Shown: piece after piece, positions 1-10,620 of the stretch | How positions within the stretch are numbered: position 1 is the first letter of the stretch | Layout of the letters: the number at the start of each line of letters is the position of its first letter | From: Hordeum vulgare subsp. vulgare | Taxonomy: Eukaryota > Streptophyta > Magnoliopsida > Poales > Poaceae | Length of the DNA stretch: 64,000 nt | Assembly (NCBI RefSeq): GCF_904849725.1 | Contig: NC_058519.1 | Span: 540,028,316-540,092,315 of the forward strand | Direction of reading: 5' to 3' | Notes under the pieces: model-generated | Database searches by the model: none | Told to the model about the DNA's origin: nothing | What the model saw: only the letters and a program-made list of their open reading frames with translations | Position numbers and translations under genes: made by a program

Positions 1-152
1 GTTTGCTTATGATCTTGCTGAAATTCTGGATATGAGTTAGGCATAATTGCAACAACAAGATCAAACACAGTTCGTAAAAGTTCTTCTTTTGTCTCTTTCA
101 ATTTGTCAACTGAATTGCTTGAGGACAAGCAAGGCTTTAAGATTAGGGGAGT
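1..152 (+). mobile_element. Element A: last part of internal region with polypurine tract
   Basis: Non-coding 3' end of an LTR retrotransposon whose body lies left of the window. It ends in a purine-rich tract (141-152), which primes plus-strand DNA synthesis, directly before the TG of the LTR at 153. A 'gaggacaagcaagg' type motif sits just upstream, as in the 3' ends of B, C and D, so A is a relative of those families. Confidence 0.75.
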
Positions 153-1515
153 TGATACGTCTCCATTGTATCTACTTTTCCAAACTCTTTTGCCTTTGAT
201 TTGAATGGAACCAACCCGCACTGACGCTGTTTTCAGCAGAATTGCCATGGTGTTGTTTTTGCGCAGAAATAAAAGTTCTCGGAATGACCTCGAAATTTAC
301 TAGGATTTTTTGTGGAATATATAAAAAATACTGGTGCAAGAATCACCTGGAGGGACGGAGCGAGGAGCTCACAAGCCCACCAGGCCCGCCCCCCTGGCCG
401 GGCCTGGCAGGCTTGTGAGCCCCTCGGGGCTCCGCCGCCTCCAATTCTAGCTCTATATATCCTCCTTCGACCGGAAAAAATCAAGGAGAAGAGTTCATCG
501 CGTTTTACGATACGGAGGCGCCGCCACCTCCTGTTCTTCCTCTGGAGGACAGATCTGGAGTCCGTTTTGGGCTCCGGAGAGGGGAGATCATCGCCATCGT
601 CATCACCAACCTTCCTTCATCGCCAATTCCATGATGCTCTTCACCGTTCGTGAGTAATCTCATCGTAGACTTGCTGGACGGTGATGGGTTGGATGAGATC
701 TATCATGTAACCGAGTTAGTTTTGACGGGGATTGGTCCCTAGTATCCACTATGTTCTGAGATTGATGTTGCTACTACTTTGCCATACTTCATGCTTGTCA
801 CTATGGCCCGAGTGCCATGATTTCAGATCTGAACCTATTATGTTGTCGCCAATATATGTGTGTTTTAGATCCTATCTTGCAAGTTGTAGTCACCTACTAT
901 GTGTTATGACCCGGCAACTCCGGAGTGACAATAGCCTGAACCACTCCCGGAAATGACCATAGTATGAGGAGTTCATGTATTCACAAAGTGTTAATGCGTT
1001 GGTCCGGTTCTTTATTAAAAGGAGAACCTTAATATCCCGTAGTTTCCATTAGGACCCCGCTGCCACGGGAGGGATGGACAATAGATGTCATGCAAGTTCT
1101 TTTCCCTAAGCACGTATGATTACATATGGACTACATGCCTACATTAGATTGATGAACTGGAGCTAGTTACATATCTCTCCGTGTTATAACTGTTGCATGA
1201 TGAATAGCATCTGACATAATCATCCATCACCGATCCAATGCCTACGAGTTTTTCCTACTGGTCCTTTCTACGTTACTTCGCCGCTACTGCTGTCACTTTG
1301 CTGCTACTGGTTACTGTTGCTACTGCTGCTATCATACTACTTTTCTACTGATACTTTGCTGCAGATACTAAATCTTTCAGGTGTGGTTGAATTGACAACC
1401 CAACTGCTAATACTTGAGAATATTCTTTGGCTTCCCCTTGAGTCGAATCAATAAATTTGGGATGAATACTCTACCCTCGAAAACTGTTGCGATCCCCTAT
1501 ACTTGTGGGTTATCA
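153..1515 (+). repeat. Element A, 3' LTR (1363 bp)
   Basis: A complete LTR beginning TGATACGTCTCC and ending ...GGGTTATCA. Its start resembles the B LTRs and its last 25 bases resemble the end of the D LTR. U3 holds a perfect 11-bp inverted repeat (GCTCACAAGCC at 367-377, GGCTTGTGAGC at 410-420), followed by a TATA box at 453-460. The 5 bp after the LTR (1516-1520, GTGCA) are the target duplication, and B1 sequence resumes at 1521. The short ORFs inside are chance ORFs of the GC-rich U3/R segment. Confidence 0.85.
453..460 (+). promoter_or_regulatory. TATA box of element A LTR
   Basis: CTATATAT about 33 bp downstream of the GC-rich inverted repeat, the same layout as in the other LTRs of the window. 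It is the likely RNA polymerase II core promoter of the LTR. Confidence 0.6.
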
Positions 1516-1520
1516 GTGCA

Positions 1521-2410
1521 TGTCTCTCTCAAAAGGTGTGCAACAAGGATGATTGTGACACAACAAAAAGAAAAGACTCCTACGATACAAGACGCTCCAA
1601 GCAGAGCACATATCATGTGGTGAATAAAAATATAGTTCCAAGTAATGTTACCGATGGATTGAAGACGAAAGAGGGGATGCCTTCCCGGGGGATCCCCAAG
1701 CTTAGGCTTTTTGGTGTCCTTGAGTTTGGCTTGGGATGCCTTGGGCATCCCCAAGCTTGAGCTCTTTACACTCTTTATCCCTTTATCCATGAGAACATCA
1801 CCCAAAACTTGAAAACTTCACAACACAAAACTTAAACAGAAACTCGTGATATCATTAGCACAAGAAAACAAACTACCACCTCTTTAGGTACTGTAGCAAA
1901 CTTGGTTTATATTCATATTGGTGTTAGATTACTTTATTCTCATTTTTCCATGGCTAGTACCCCCCGATACTATCCATAGTTTCATCAAAACAAGCAACCA
2001 ACTCAACAGAAAACAGAATGTGTCAAAAACAAACCAGTCTGTAGCAATCTGTGTACTTAGTATACTTCTGTTACCTCACAAATTCCTAAAAAATACGACT
2101 GCCTGGGCAAAAGACATATAAACCAGCAGCAAAAAGGATCAACTCAAAAGCTTTTTCTGAATATAAATGAAAAATAATCTCGTGAGCGAAAAGTTTCTGT
2201 CTTTTTCCAGCAGGATCAAACAACTATCACCAAGACTAGTCATAAAGGTTTTGCTTGGCTCGAACACAAAAAGAAACACAAAAGACACAATCATAACAGA
2301 ATTATGATGGTGTGGACGCAACAAAACAGAAAGAAAAAGATAAATTCATTGGGTTGCCTCCCAACAAGCGCTATTGCTTAACGCCCTTAGCTAGGCATAA
2401 GGTGATAGAA
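1521..2410 (-). other. B1 non-coding 3' half with two internal PPT-like motifs
   Basis: No ORF here is shared with B2 or B3. The segment aligns by eye with 22860-23740 (B2) and, reversed, with 51753-52620 (B3). Two copies of a motif matching the element's own polypurine tract (AAGCTTGGGGATGC on the minus strand) lie near 1691-1703 and 1745-1758. Confidence 0.7.
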
Positions 2411-4487
2411 TCACGTATCGTCGTCTTTGGTGCTGAAACCATAAGTAGCCCTCATCATAGATTTATAAGGCAATCTTATTTTCTTTATAGGAAAATTTTC
2501 CATGCCCTTATTTAAAGGAAATTGAAATCTAATATTCCCTTCCTTCATATCGATGATAGGACCGATAGTCCTAAGGAAAGGTCTACCAAGAATGATAGGG
2601 CATGCAGGATTGCAATCAATGTCAAGCACAATGAAATCCACGGGTACATAGTTCCTATTTGCAATAATAAGAGCATCATTGATCCTGCCCATGGGTTTCT
2701 TGACAATAGAATCCGCAAGATGCAAATTAAGAGAACACTCCTCAATCTCATTAAAACCCAGAACATCACCTAAAGACTTTGGAATCGCGGAAACACTAGC
2801 ACCCAAATCACACAAAGCATTGCATTCATAATTTTTGATTTTGATTTTGATAGTAGGTTCCCACTCATCATGAAGCTTTCTAGGGATAGAAACTTCCAAT
2901 TCAAGTTACTCTTCAAGAGATTTTATCATAGGAACGACGATATGCTCGGTAAAGGCCTTATTTTGGCTATAAGCGTGTGGAGAGTTTAGCATGGATTGTA
3001 TCAAGGAAATGCATTCAATCAAGGAGCAACTATCATAATTGAATTCGCTGAAATCCAAAGTAGTAGTTTCATTACTACTCAAGGTTTTTATATCTTCTAC
3101 TCCACTTTCAATGCTTTTAGCATCAAGATAGATGGACTCCGAATCATTGGGGCATTTTTCAACCAAAGTGGATTCATATCCAGCCCCATCATCATTAGGT
3201 TTGACACAAGAAAACAAAGATTCAATGGGATTCACACCAAGCACTTTAAGTTCTTTGTGATTCTTATCACGAGAACACACCCTTTTAAGCCATTCATGTC
3301 TAGCACGAATTTGGGCGGTTCTTTCTTTGCTCTCACTCATGGAAACACGCATAGCTTTCAAAGTTTCATCCACATTGATCTTGGGAGGAGCACATCTAAC
3401 TTTCAAAGCATCAATATCACTAGACATTCTATCAACGTTCCTAGCCAAATCGTCAATTTTGAGTAGTTTTTCCTCTATGGACGCATCGAAAATCTTTTGC
3501 GAGTTGATAAACTCTTTGATATCACTCTCTAGATCAGAGGGTAATCTATTGTAATTTCCATGAGTATTGTTGTAGGAGTTGCCAAAGTTATTAGAGGGGT
3601 TACTAGGAAAAGGCCTAGGAACATAGTTTCCTCTAAAAGCATTGTTGTTGCCAAAATTATTCCAACCAAAAAAATTAACGTCCAAGGTAGTGTTTCTACT
3701 CTCAATCATGGAAGACAAGGGCATGTCATTAGGGTCTAAAGGAGCACTTCTACTAGCAACCAAATTCATTAACTCATCCATCTTAGCACTGAACGAGTTA
3801 ATTTCTTCTATAGCGTGTACCTTCTTACTAGTAGGTGACCTTTCAGTGTGCCACTGAGAGTAGTTCGTCATGATATTGTCTAGGAGTTTTGTAGCTTCTC
3901 CTAACGTGATTTCCATGAACGTTCCACCTGAGGCGGAGTCCAAGATATTTCTAGAAGCGAAATTCAAGCCAGCGTAAAAGATTTGTATAATCATCCAAAG
4001 ACTCAAGCCATGAGCAGGACAATTTCTAATCATCAATTTCATTCTCTCCCAAGATTGTGCAACATGTTCATGATCAAGTTGCTTAAAATTCATAATATCA
4101 TTACGAAGAGAGATAATATTAGCTGGCGGAAAATACTTGGATATGTAAGCATCTTTGAACATATTCCAAGAATCTATACTATTTTTGGGCAAAGACGAAA
4201 ACCAAGTTTTTGCTCGATCTCGCAACGAGAAAGGAAAAAAGCTTCAATTTAATCACATCATTATCCACATCTTTCTTCTTTTGCATATCGCAAAGCTCAA
4301 TGAAGGTATTAAGATGGGATGCGGCATCTTCACTAGGAAGGCCGGAGAATTGCTCTTTCATAACAAGATTCAACAAAGCAACATTGATTTCGTATGATTC
4401 CGCACTAGTGGCGGGAGCAATCGGAGTACTAATAAAATCATTATTATTACTATTCGAGAAGTCACAAAGTTTGGTGTTTTCAGTCAT
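2411..4487 (-). pseudogene. gag: B1 gag-protease, broken by a frameshift and a stop
   Basis: This would encode the capsid precursor and an aspartic protease. The start is taken at 4487 because B3 begins with the same MAENTKLCDF-like peptide. Gag covers 2906-4487, with motifs QFSGLPSED, AKTWFSSLP and DHEHVAQSWERM. Protease follows at 2411-2899, with the catalytic LCDLGASVS box and the later ILGRPFLRT segment. Two lesions are visible. A run of T near 4238 is one base longer than in B3 and shifts the frame, and a TAA replaces the Lys codon of the linker near 2904. The reading frame then ends with no RT, RNase H or integrase. B3 has the same gene content, so loss of pol looks like a family trait and not damage to this copy. 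Confidence 0.85.
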
Positions 4488-4690
4488 GGTGACTTCAGCA
4501 AGCAAGCAAACACACAAGCGAACAGAAAGCAAGCGAGAGAAAAGGGCAAACAAAAAGGCAAACGAAAAAGGCAAATATTTTTGTCAATTTTTGTTTTTCA
4601 GAAGTGGGGGAGACGAAAATGAGAGGCAAAAAAAAGTAAATGCAGGAGATGAGTTTGCGACACTTACTTGGATGAGTTCTTGACTTGATA

Positions 4691-4768
4691 CTCCCCGGCA
4701 ACGGTGCCAGAAATTGGCACGTTGACGGGAGACTATTCTTGACTTGATCCTCCCCGGCAACGGCGCCA
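4691..4768 (-). other. B1 primer-binding site (tRNA-Asp type), duplicated
   Basis: On the minus strand TGGCGCCGTTGCCGGGGAG (4750-4768) is complementary to the 3' end of plant tRNA-Asp, as expected for Athila-type elements, and lies 10 bp from the LTR end. A second copy with one mismatch (TGGTGCCGTTGCCGGGGAG, 4691-4709) lies 59 bp downstream within a tandem duplication. B2 shows the same arrangement in decayed form. Confidence 0.8.
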
Positions 4769-4778
4769 GAAATTCTTC

Positions 4779-6171
4779 TGCTACAGCAACAAAAATCCTT
4801 CTGTTGCCTCTTGAGCTTGCGTCAGTTTTTCCCTTGAAGAGGAAAGGGTGGTGCAGCACAGGAGCAGTAAGTATTTCCCTAAGTTTGAGAACCAAGGTAT
4901 CAATCCAGTAGGAGAATCGCGCCAAGTCCAGAGTACCTGTGCAAACACAAAAGAGCTTGCACCCAACGCTATAAAGGGGTTGTCAATCCCTTCAAGATTG
5001 ATTGCAAAGTGAGATCCGAAGGCGGAAAGTGCAACGAAGTAAAATTGTAAGGCTGAAAATATGGTGTGAAGTAGACCCGGGGGCCATAGTGTTCACTAGA
5101 GGCTTCTCTCAAATAATACGATGGGTGAACAAATTACTGTCGAGCAATTGATAGAACCGCGCAAAGTCATGACGATATCTAAGGCAATGCGCATACATAT
5201 AGGCATCACGTCCGAGACAAGTAGACCGATACTTTCTGCATCTACTACTATTACTCCACACATCGACCGCTATCCAGCATGCATCTAGTGCATTGAGTTC
5301 ATGACGAACAGAGTAACGCTTTAAGCAAGATGACATGATGTAGAGGGATAAACTCAAACCAATGATGAAAACCCCATCTTTTTACCCTTGATGGCAACAA
5401 CATGACGCGTGCCTCGCTACCCTTCTGTCACTGGGTGAGGTCACTGCAAGGTATGAACCCAAAACCAAGCACTTCTCCCATTGCAAGAATCATAGATCAA
5501 GTTGCCAAACAAAACCCACAACTCGAAGAGAATTACAAGGATATGAAGATCATGGAGAACTTTGTATTGAAGATCTAAGAGAGAGAAGAAGCCATCTAGC
5601 TACTTGCTATGGACCCGAAGGTCTATGGTGAACTACTCACGCATCATCGGAGAGGTCATGGTGTGGATGAAGAAGCCCTTCGTATCCGAATCCCCCTCCG
5701 GCAGGGCGCCAAAACATGCCCTAAATGGGATCTTGCGGAGACAGAAGCTTGCGGCGGCGGAAAAGTATTTTCGTGGATCTCTTCGTCAGTTTTAGATTTT
5801 TTCTTAATTTATAGGCGGAAGAGGTAGGGCAGACGTGCCACAGGGGGCCCACAAGCCTGCTAGGCGCGGGCCCCTCTGGCCGCGCCTAGGGGGCTTGTGG
5901 GGTCCCGTGCTGGCCCCTGCCTTGGTTCTCTAGTGTGGTGTGTATCTTCTGTTACGGAAAAAATCTTTTCAGAAGTTTTATTCCGTTTGGACACTGTTTA
6001 AAATCATCCGCTGAAAAGGGTCAAAAACACGAAAAAAGCAAGAACTAGCACTTGGCACTGAGTTAATAAGTTAGTCCCAAAAAAGATATAAAAGGCATAG
6101 AAAACATCCAAAGTTTGACATGATAATAGCATGGAACCATAAAAAATTATAGATACGTTGGAGACGTATCA
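4779..6171 (-). repeat. Element B1, 5' LTR (1393 bp)
   Basis: The LTR runs from TGATACGTCTCC (at 6171) to ...GCA (at 4779) on the minus strand. U3 has a perfect inverted repeat CCCACAAGCC/GGCTTGTGGG (5848-5857, 5892-5901), and a TATA box lies at 5806-5814. Against its partner LTR (60759-62246) it lacks about 120 bp near 5545, where an ATGAA microhomology flanks the gap. It keeps about 40 bp near 5580-5620 that the partner lost. Both LTRs share a subfamily signature (GAGAATCGCGCCAAGTC) absent from B2. Confidence 0.85.
5806..5814 (-). promoter_or_regulatory. TATA box of B1 5' LTR
   Basis: CTATAAATT on the minus strand, just downstream of the U3 inverted repeat. The same motif recurs at matching places in the other B LTRs (near 20605, 37832 and 61884). 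Confidence 0.55.
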
Positions 6172-6692
6172 GTTCTCCTCATTGATCTGAGCCTTTCACA
6201 CCCTTTTTATCTTCCTTCCCCATCATTATTCTATTTGCCACCCTAAGTGCCAACATATCTTGGTTACGCTCATCCATTGCATGAGTGCTAAAAATCAAAA
6301 GGGAAAGGATCATTTTGACTTGTGCCTGACAAGTGGTCTGGGGATGAGTCAAAATAAGATTCCGAAGGAGACTAAGTGTAAGGTTTAGTAGATTGAGTTC
6401 TCAATTAATATATATATATATTTATCTCTGAACCCATCTCCCACTTCTTGCATGCAAACACCATTTGGAGACATTCGAGTCATGGACAACGAGAGCTCTT
6501 GCACCTTTATGTTCTTACTTTGCTAAACTCAATACTAGATACAGACTCGTGCTTGTTATTGTCTTGACTTGAATTGCATATCTCACTTGATTTACTTTGA
6601 AGTTCTTATATGTGTGTTAGCATGTCACCACAGAAATTATTGTGTTATTATTTATCTACTCGAGGACGAGCAGAAATTAAACTTGGGGATGT
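6172..6692 (+). mobile_element. Element C, 3' end of internal region with polypurine tract
   Basis: Non-coding 3' internal segment of a forward element. It ends in 'gaggacgagcag' and a purine tract ACTTGGGGATGT (6681-6692) immediately before the LTR TG. It is interrupted on the left by B1. The sequence expected on the far side of that insertion is found at 59895-60758. Confidence 0.75.
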
Positions 6693-6748
6693 TGATACAT
6701 CCCAAACGTATCTATAATTTCTGCTTGTTCCATGATCTTTCGGGTGAC
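6693..6748 (+). repeat. Element C 3' LTR, first 56 bp
   Basis: The LTR start TGATACATCCCAAACG is interrupted at 6748 by element D. Bases 6744-6748 (GTGAC) are the left copy of D's target duplication. The LTR resumes at 16803. Confidence 0.8.
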
Positions 6749-8273
6749 TGATGACCCACAAGTATAGGGGATCTATCGTAGTCCTTTCGATAAGTAAGAG
6801 TGTCGAACCCAACGAGGAGCAGAAGTATCTGACAAGTGGTTTTCAGCAAAGGTAATATATGCAAGCACTGAAATTATCGGTAACAAGTAGTTGTGTGGTG
6901 AGATGATTCGTAGCAAGCAACAAGTAACAAAAGTAGCAACGGTGCAGAAAAGTGGCCCAATCCCTTTTGTAGCAAGGGACAAGCCTGGACAAAGTCTTAT
7001 AGGAGGTAAAACGCTCCCGAGGACACATGGGAATTTTTGTCAAGCTAGTTTTCATCATGTTCATATGATTCGTGTTCGTTATTTTGATAGTTTGATATGT
7101 GGGTGGACCGGCACTTGGGTACTGCCCTTACTTGGACAAGCATCCCACTTATTATTAACCCCTCTCGCAAGCATTCGCAACTACGAAAGAATAATTAAGA
7201 CAAAGTCTAACCATAGCATTAAACTAGTGGATCCAAATCAGCCCCTTACGAAGCAACGCATAAACTAGGGTTTAAGCTTCTGTCACTCTAGCACCCCGTC
7301 ATCTACTTACTACTTCCCAATGCCTTCCTCTAGGCCCAAATAATGGTGAAGTGTTGTGTAGTCGACATTCACGTAACACCACTATAGGAAAAACAATATA
7401 CAACACATCAAAATATCGAACGAATACCAAATTCACATGACTACTTATAGCATGACTTATCCCATGTCCTGAGGAACAAAAGTAACTACTCACAAAGCAT
7501 AATCATATTCATGACCATAGAGGTAATGAGTAGCATCAAAGATCTGAACATAAACTCTTCCACCAAGTAATCCAACTAGCATCAACTACAAAGAGTAATT
7601 AACACTACTAGCAACCTTACAAGTACCAATCGGAGTCGCGAGACGGAGATTGGTCACAAGAGATGAACTACGGTTTGGAGATGAGATGTTGCTGATGAAG
7701 ATGTTGATGGTGATGAGTCTCCTCCAATGAGAGGAGGGTTGGTGATGACGATGGCGACGATTTCCCCCTACGGGAGGGAAGTTTCCCCGGCAGGATCGTC
7801 CTGCCGGAGCTCTAGATTGGTTCTGCTCAAGTTCCGCCTCGTGGCGGCGGCGAATCCTTCGAAAAGCCTCCTCCTAATTTTTTCCAGACCGTAACCCTTC
7901 TTGTAGCAAAAGGGGGGAGCCAGAGGGCCAGCTGGGACCCACAATCCCCCTAGGCGCGGCCAGGGGGGGTGGCCGCGCCTAGCAGGCTTGTGGCCCCCTG
8001 CTGGCACCCCTGCGACACTTCTTCGGCCCAGTATTTTTTAGAAATCCCAAAAAAAATCCACGTTGATTTTCACGGCTTTTGGAATTGCGCAGAATAGGCA
8101 TCTCAAACTTGCTCCTTTTTCAGGCCAGAATTCCAGCTGCCGGCATTCTCCCTCTTCATGTAAACCTTGCAAAATAAGAGAGAAAAGGCATAAGTATTGT
8201 ACCGTGAAGTGAAATAACAGCCCAAGAAGCGATAAATATCAACATGAAAGCATGAAGCAAAATGGACGTATCA
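6749..8273 (-). repeat. Element D, 3' LTR (1525 bp)
   Basis: Minus-strand LTR from TGATACGTCCATTTTGC (at 8273) to ...GTGGGTCATCA (at 6749). It has a GC-rich inverted repeat (TAGGCGCGGCC near 7951, GGCCGCGCCTA near 7971). It is longer than its partner, which has lost about 47 bp near 16615 and about 12 bp near 16410. Confidence 0.9.
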
Positions 8274-9809
8274 ACTCCCCCAAGCTTAGACCTCGCTTGT
8301 CCTCAAGCGAAAGCCGAGCTCAATAAGTATGCCCACATGTTTAGGGAGAGAGGTGTCGACAAAACAAGATACAAACATGCACGCATCATGATCATTATCA
8401 GAACAGCAATACCATCATATGAACTCCTATGCTAAAGTGAAAATTCTTTCACAAGGTAAAGCATGGATCAAGAACCTTACCGAGAATTAACAACCAATAG
8501 CCTTTAGTCATTGAAGCAATTGCAATTTATCTCAACATCGGAAAGAGTAAAATAAGAGCTTGTAAAGCAAATCCACATACTCAATCATCTTTTCATTCTC
8601 TACAATTGCTACAACTCACGTGGTACTCATGAGATCAAATTTTCAACTGGACACAAAGAAAGATAGGGGCTTATAGTTTGGCCTCCCAACCATTTACCTC
8701 AAGGGTAATGTGAACAATAATAATTCATGAATGCCTACCTCCAAGTTGACATATGAATATAGATCTTTCCCTAGCATATGACGTTAGCTAAGATAAAGGC
8801 GAAATAAGGAATTGGTGAAGATCACCATGACTCTTTCAAGGGCAAAAAGTAAAGGTACACGATAGGCCCTTTGCAGAGGGAAGCAGAGGTTGTCATGCAC
8901 TTTCGAGGTTTGGATGTGTGTCCTCTTAGTGCGGAGGAAGGCCACTTTATATTGCCTCCTATGATAAAGAACTTTATTATGCAGTATGCCGCTCTTATGT
9001 CTTCCTCATCACAGGTTCGTACAAAGCTTATTTTCCACACACTAATAGATCATACATATTAGGGAGCAATTTTTATTGCTTGCACCGATGACAACTTACT
9101 TGAGGGATCTTATTCAATCCATAGGTAGGTATGGTGGATTCTTATGGCAAAACTGAGGTTGAAGGTTTGTGGATGCACAAGTAGTATCTCTACTTGGTGC
9201 GGGAGTTTTGGCTAATATGAGGTGGAAGCAATCGTCACATGATAAGGGATCTCTAATCATATAACATTGTTCGGAACCAAGCAAACACAATTCATTATGT
9301 TGTATTCCTTGTCCAACATCTACTTCTAAGCATGTAATAGTTTAGTGAGTGTTCACAATCATAGATGGTGTCAAGGATGATATATTTATATGTGAACCTC
9401 TCCTTCTTTATCACTTCCTATTAATTGCAACAATGACCAAGGTCTACGTTTGTGTACCCTCAACAAGTTTCAATCAACATTCTTTTTATATGTGAAGCAA
9501 TCACTTCCCATAAGATCATTACATGATCTTTCATGCTTTTGTTCTTTTATCATTCTTTTGATCATGGCACGAGGCAAGGCCCTCAACTAATACACTCTTT
9601 ATTATATGGCTCACGAGCTCGAATACATCGGGGTGACACAAAGCAAGATTCAAGACTAAAACACTAAGACTTTTATTCTACTAGAGAAAGAGAAAACTAA
9701 AAAGGAACAAACTAAAACAAAGGTAAAGGCAAAAGATGTGATGGTGATACGATACCGGGGCAACTCCCCCAAGCTTGGCACAAGCCAAGGGGATTGCCCA
9801 TACCCATGC
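8274..9809 (-). other. Element D 3' untranslated region and polypurine tract
   Basis: Non-coding. The minus-strand purine tract AAGCTTGGGGGAGT (8274-8287) abuts the 3' LTR. Short ORFs at 8822-9062 on both strands match no domain I know. No other structure is seen. Confidence 0.7.
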
Positions 9810-10331
9810 TTAGTTGTCTTCCTTTGGAGGTGATGGTGGTGGAGTTGTTGCAACCTGGGTTTGATCCTCCATCTTCCAAGGCATAGGTTCTCCATCATGG
9901 AAAGATGACCGAGTCTCCGGAATCCTCAAATCTGCAGCCAACCGTATTGATTTAAATCTATACTCATACTCACAGTTTTGGTTCAGCGGGTCATAGATCT
10001 GGGCTTGGAGATGATCAACTCTGTCATAGAGCCTCGAGAGGTGCTTCCCGATGTCATTGGCATCGATCTCGTGTTTGTTGGTGAACTCCGTCATCATCAT
10101 GTGGTTGGCGTTGAGTCCACGCTCCACCATCCCTTGGCACTTGAAGACCTGTTGCTCCATTGCTTCGAGCCTCGCCTCCATACTACCAGTCTTCTTAGGC
10201 CCCTCAACATCACAGATGTGCAACATCCCCTCACGCATATCGATAGATTGAGGGTGTTGCAGCACTCCCGTGAGGTAGGAATTGATGACCTTTTCAAAGA
10301 TCTTGTCCTTCAGAGCTTTTGGGGGCGTCAT
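9810..10331 (-). CDS. Element D extra ORF between integrase and 3' LTR, unknown function
   Basis: An intact 173-codon ORF in the position where Athila-type elements often carry an additional, sometimes envelope-like, gene. It begins MTPPKALKDK. The middle (about residues 50-120) is Gln/Glu/Met-rich with heptad-like spacing, suggesting a coiled coil (EARLEAMEQQ, HLSRLYDRVDHL). The C-terminus is Pro-rich and acidic (PPPSPPKEDN). I see no signal peptide or membrane segment, so an envelope role is not supported. It stays open while the pol genes of the same element carry stops. An LTR-like block with a TATA motif lies about 90 bp upstream. I do not recognise a named family. Confidence 0.6.
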   Translation of the reverse strand: MTPPKALKDKIFEKVINSYLTGVLQHPQSIDMREGMLHICDVEGPKKTGSMEARLEAMEQQVFKCQGMVERGLNANHMMMTEFTNKHEIDANDIGKHLSRLYDRVDHLQAQIYDPLNQNCEYEYRFKSIRLAADLRIPETRSSFHDGEPMPWKMEDQTQVATTPPPSPPKEDN

Positions 10332-10620
10332 AGCAATCTAGATCTGCAACAGAAACAGGCTCGAAACGAAAATAGAGGAAATCTGCGTGATACGAGGGTC
10401 AGACCTTACGGGAGAATATATAATGATTTTTTTTCCGACCAGAAGGAGTACTCCGTAAGAAAACGGAGTCTGGGAGGCACACGAGGTGGCCACAAGCCCC
10501 CCAGGCACGGCCAAGGGGTGGGCCCGCGCCTGGCAGGCTTGTCGCCTCCTCGTGCGCTTTTCGAACTACTTCCAATTTTTCTATTTTTTCAAATATTCCA
10601 AAACGGAGAAAAATTCCTAC
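10332..10620 (-). promoter_or_regulatory. LTR-like promoter block inside element D, upstream of the extra ORF
   Basis: This block copies the U3 layout of the LTRs. It has a GC-rich inverted repeat (GTGGCCACAAGCC at 10486-10498, GGCTTGTCGCC at 10536-10546, with outer arms at 10478-10487 and 10549-10556). A TATA motif follows on the minus strand (ATTATATATT, 10415-10424), about 85 bp before the ATG at 10331. It may drive separate transcription of the extra ORF. This is inferred from layout only. Confidence 0.5.

Larger units (their letters stand above)
1521..6171 (-). mobile_element. Element B1, right half (5' LTR, gag-protease, part of 3' half)
   Basis: The 5' half of a reverse-strand LTR retrotransposon. 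From right to left it has 5' LTR 4779-6171, primer site 4750-4768, broken gag-protease 2411-4487, then non-coding DNA to 1521, where element A interrupts it. There is no reverse transcriptase, RNase H or integrase. The missing 3' half matches 60759-63944 at the other end of the window, at exactly the same breakpoint. The right flank (6172-6176, GTTCT) is C sequence. Confidence 0.85.

Noticed and set aside
2996..3466. A 156-codon plus-strand ORF opposite B1 gag
   Set aside because: A shadow of the gag frame on the other strand. The B3 equivalent is likewise only a mirror ORF.
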